A stretch of 64,000 bases of DNA, from contig NZ_JAFBCA010000001.1 in the NCBI RefSeq assembly GCF_016907475.1, forward strand, positions 4,340,001-4,404,000, read 5' to 3'. Made by a program: the position numbers and the translations under genes. Source of the DNA: Nocardioides cavernae. Its GTDB lineage: Bacteria; Actinomycetota; Actinomycetes; Propionibacteriales; Nocardioidaceae. The notes under the pieces are model-generated. The model had not been told where the DNA came from. It ran no database searches and saw nothing but the letters and a program-made list of their open reading frames with translations. Below, one piece after another: positions 63,468-64,000 of the stretch; the stretch's first letter is position 1; each line of letters starts with the position of its first letter.

Positions 63468-63961
63468 CAGGACAACGCCTCCTTCATTCGCAGGACCGCG
63501 ATCTGGGTCAGCTGGTCGATCGTCGCAGCGCGCTCGAGCTCGTCGCTGTTGTCGAGGCGCTGCTGCAGGTGCTCGAGGATGTCGGTGCCGCTGCGGCCCG
63601 CGGCCCGGACGATGAACACCCGGCCGAAGCGGTCCTCGTAGACCCGGTTGCCCTCCTCGAGGCGACGGGCCAGGTCGGCGTCGTCCCGGTCGACGCCGGA
63701 CTGCTCGCGCGTGGAGTGGGCAGCGTCGTGCCGGTCCGCGTCGGCGCGCTCGCCGATGCGCGGGTGCCGCGCGAGCGCCTGCTCGAGCTCCTCGTCGGAG
63801 ATGGCAGCCGACGCCACGACCATGGCGGCCTCGACCTCGCCGAGGGTGTCGTACGGCCGGCCGGCCAGCACCCGGTCGGCCCACTGCGGTGCATCGAGGC
63901 AGGTGAGCAGCAGCCGGCGGGCGTCCTCGTCGGTCGCGCCGTTGAAGCGTGGAAGGTTCAC
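63467..63961 (-). CDS. uraD: OHCU decarboxylase
   Basis: 164 residues from GTG 63961. ARHPRIGERADADR is the conserved His/Arg substrate region, with GNRVYEDRFGRVFIVRAAGRSG and ILEHLQQRLDNSDELE in the C-terminal half, all typical of 2-oxo-4-hydroxy-4-carboxy-5-ureidoimidazoline decarboxylase, which forms S-allantoin. The GTG overlaps the stop of the upstream gene (TGA at 63958-63960) as GTGA, showing tight coupling. Confidence 0.95.
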   Translation of the reverse strand: MNLPRFNGATDEDARRLLLTCLDAPQWADRVLAGRPYDTLGEVEAAMVVASAAISDEELEQALARHPRIGERADADRHDAAHSTREQSGVDRDDADLARRLEEGNRVYEDRFGRVFIVRAAGRSGTDILEHLQQRLDNSDELERAATIDQLTQIAVLRMKEALS

Positions 63962-64000
63962 GCCGTCCCCTCCCGCACGACCTCGGCCTCGATCAGCCCG
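63958..64000 (-). CDS. 3' end of an upstream purine-operon gene (cut by window edge)
   Basis: Only the last 13 residues (GLIEAEVVREGTA) and the TGA are in the window. The overlap with uraD shows co-transcription; by context it may be a urate-oxidising enzyme, a transporter or regulator of the same pathway, but it cannot be identified from this piece. Confidence 0.7.
   Translation of the reverse strand, partial: GLIEAEVVREGTA

Overview
The window is about 70 percent G+C with dense, often overlapping genes, many GTG starts and typical actinobacterial families (F420-dependent oxidoreductase, maleylpyruvate-isomerase-fold protein, BTAD regulators, DUF222-HNH protein, amphi-Trp protein). The gene content and style fit Nocardioides or a close relative (Nocardioidaceae); this is an inference from composition and families, not from a marker gene. 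I found no rRNA, tRNA, CRISPR array, IS element or prophage.

Layout. 1-6.7 kb: 5' part of pcrA, a stress protein plus amino-acid permease, and a PspC-type sensor kinase/response regulator pair facing a second PspC protein. 6.7-11.2 kb: a class V aminotransferase, two tandem glycerophosphodiester phosphodiesterases (one with a one-base frameshift) and a YbaK-like deacylase. 11.2-21.0 kb: the most unusual part. Two paralogous 1409-residue proteins (winged helix, BTAD, P-loop STAND NTPase, one membrane helix, WD40 propeller) each face small divergently transcribed exported proteins that share a Q-D-I motif just after the lipobox cysteine. Both divergent intergenic regions carry three GGTA direct repeats spaced exactly 22 and 11 bp, placed identically relative to the regulator start; this is the spacing known for SARP-family binding sites. 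I propose a membrane-tethered, self-regulating sensor module with cognate lipoproteins.

21-31.4 kb: assorted redox and hydrolase genes (LLM oxidoreductase, MpaB-like oxygenase, acyl-CoA dehydrogenase, nitroreductase, alpha/beta hydrolase, pentapeptide-DinB fusion, flavin amine-oxidase-like protein, phytanoyl-CoA dioxygenase family) and an ECF sigma factor with a translationally coupled membrane-anchored TolB-like propeller. 31.5-47.8 kb: PepN, an Asp-box lipoprotein, a DUF222-HNH gene, a hydroxyisobutyrate-dehydrogenase-like enzyme, a truncated HDOD gene, a small HNH gene, a coupled run of acyl-CoA synthetase, GDPD and secreted protein, an MMPL transporter and a methionine aminopeptidase.

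47.8-53.2 kb: a sugar-type (CUT2) ABC importer with its ROK repressor; a 9-bp-arm palindrome overlies the promoter of the binding-protein gene. 53.3-64 kb: malate synthase convergent with a long, tightly overlapping purine-catabolism operon running leftward (upstream gene cut by the window, uraD, uraH, allB, ureidoglycine aminohydrolase; then xdhA, xdhB, xdhC, guaD). Together these degrade guanine/xanthine via urate and allantoin toward glyoxylate, which malate synthase can feed into the TCA cycle. Allantoate amidohydrolase and a urate-oxidizing enzyme are not in the window.

Many genes carry a TANNNT-like hexamer ending exactly 7 nt before the start codon, the signature of leaderless transcripts; I used it to choose several starts.
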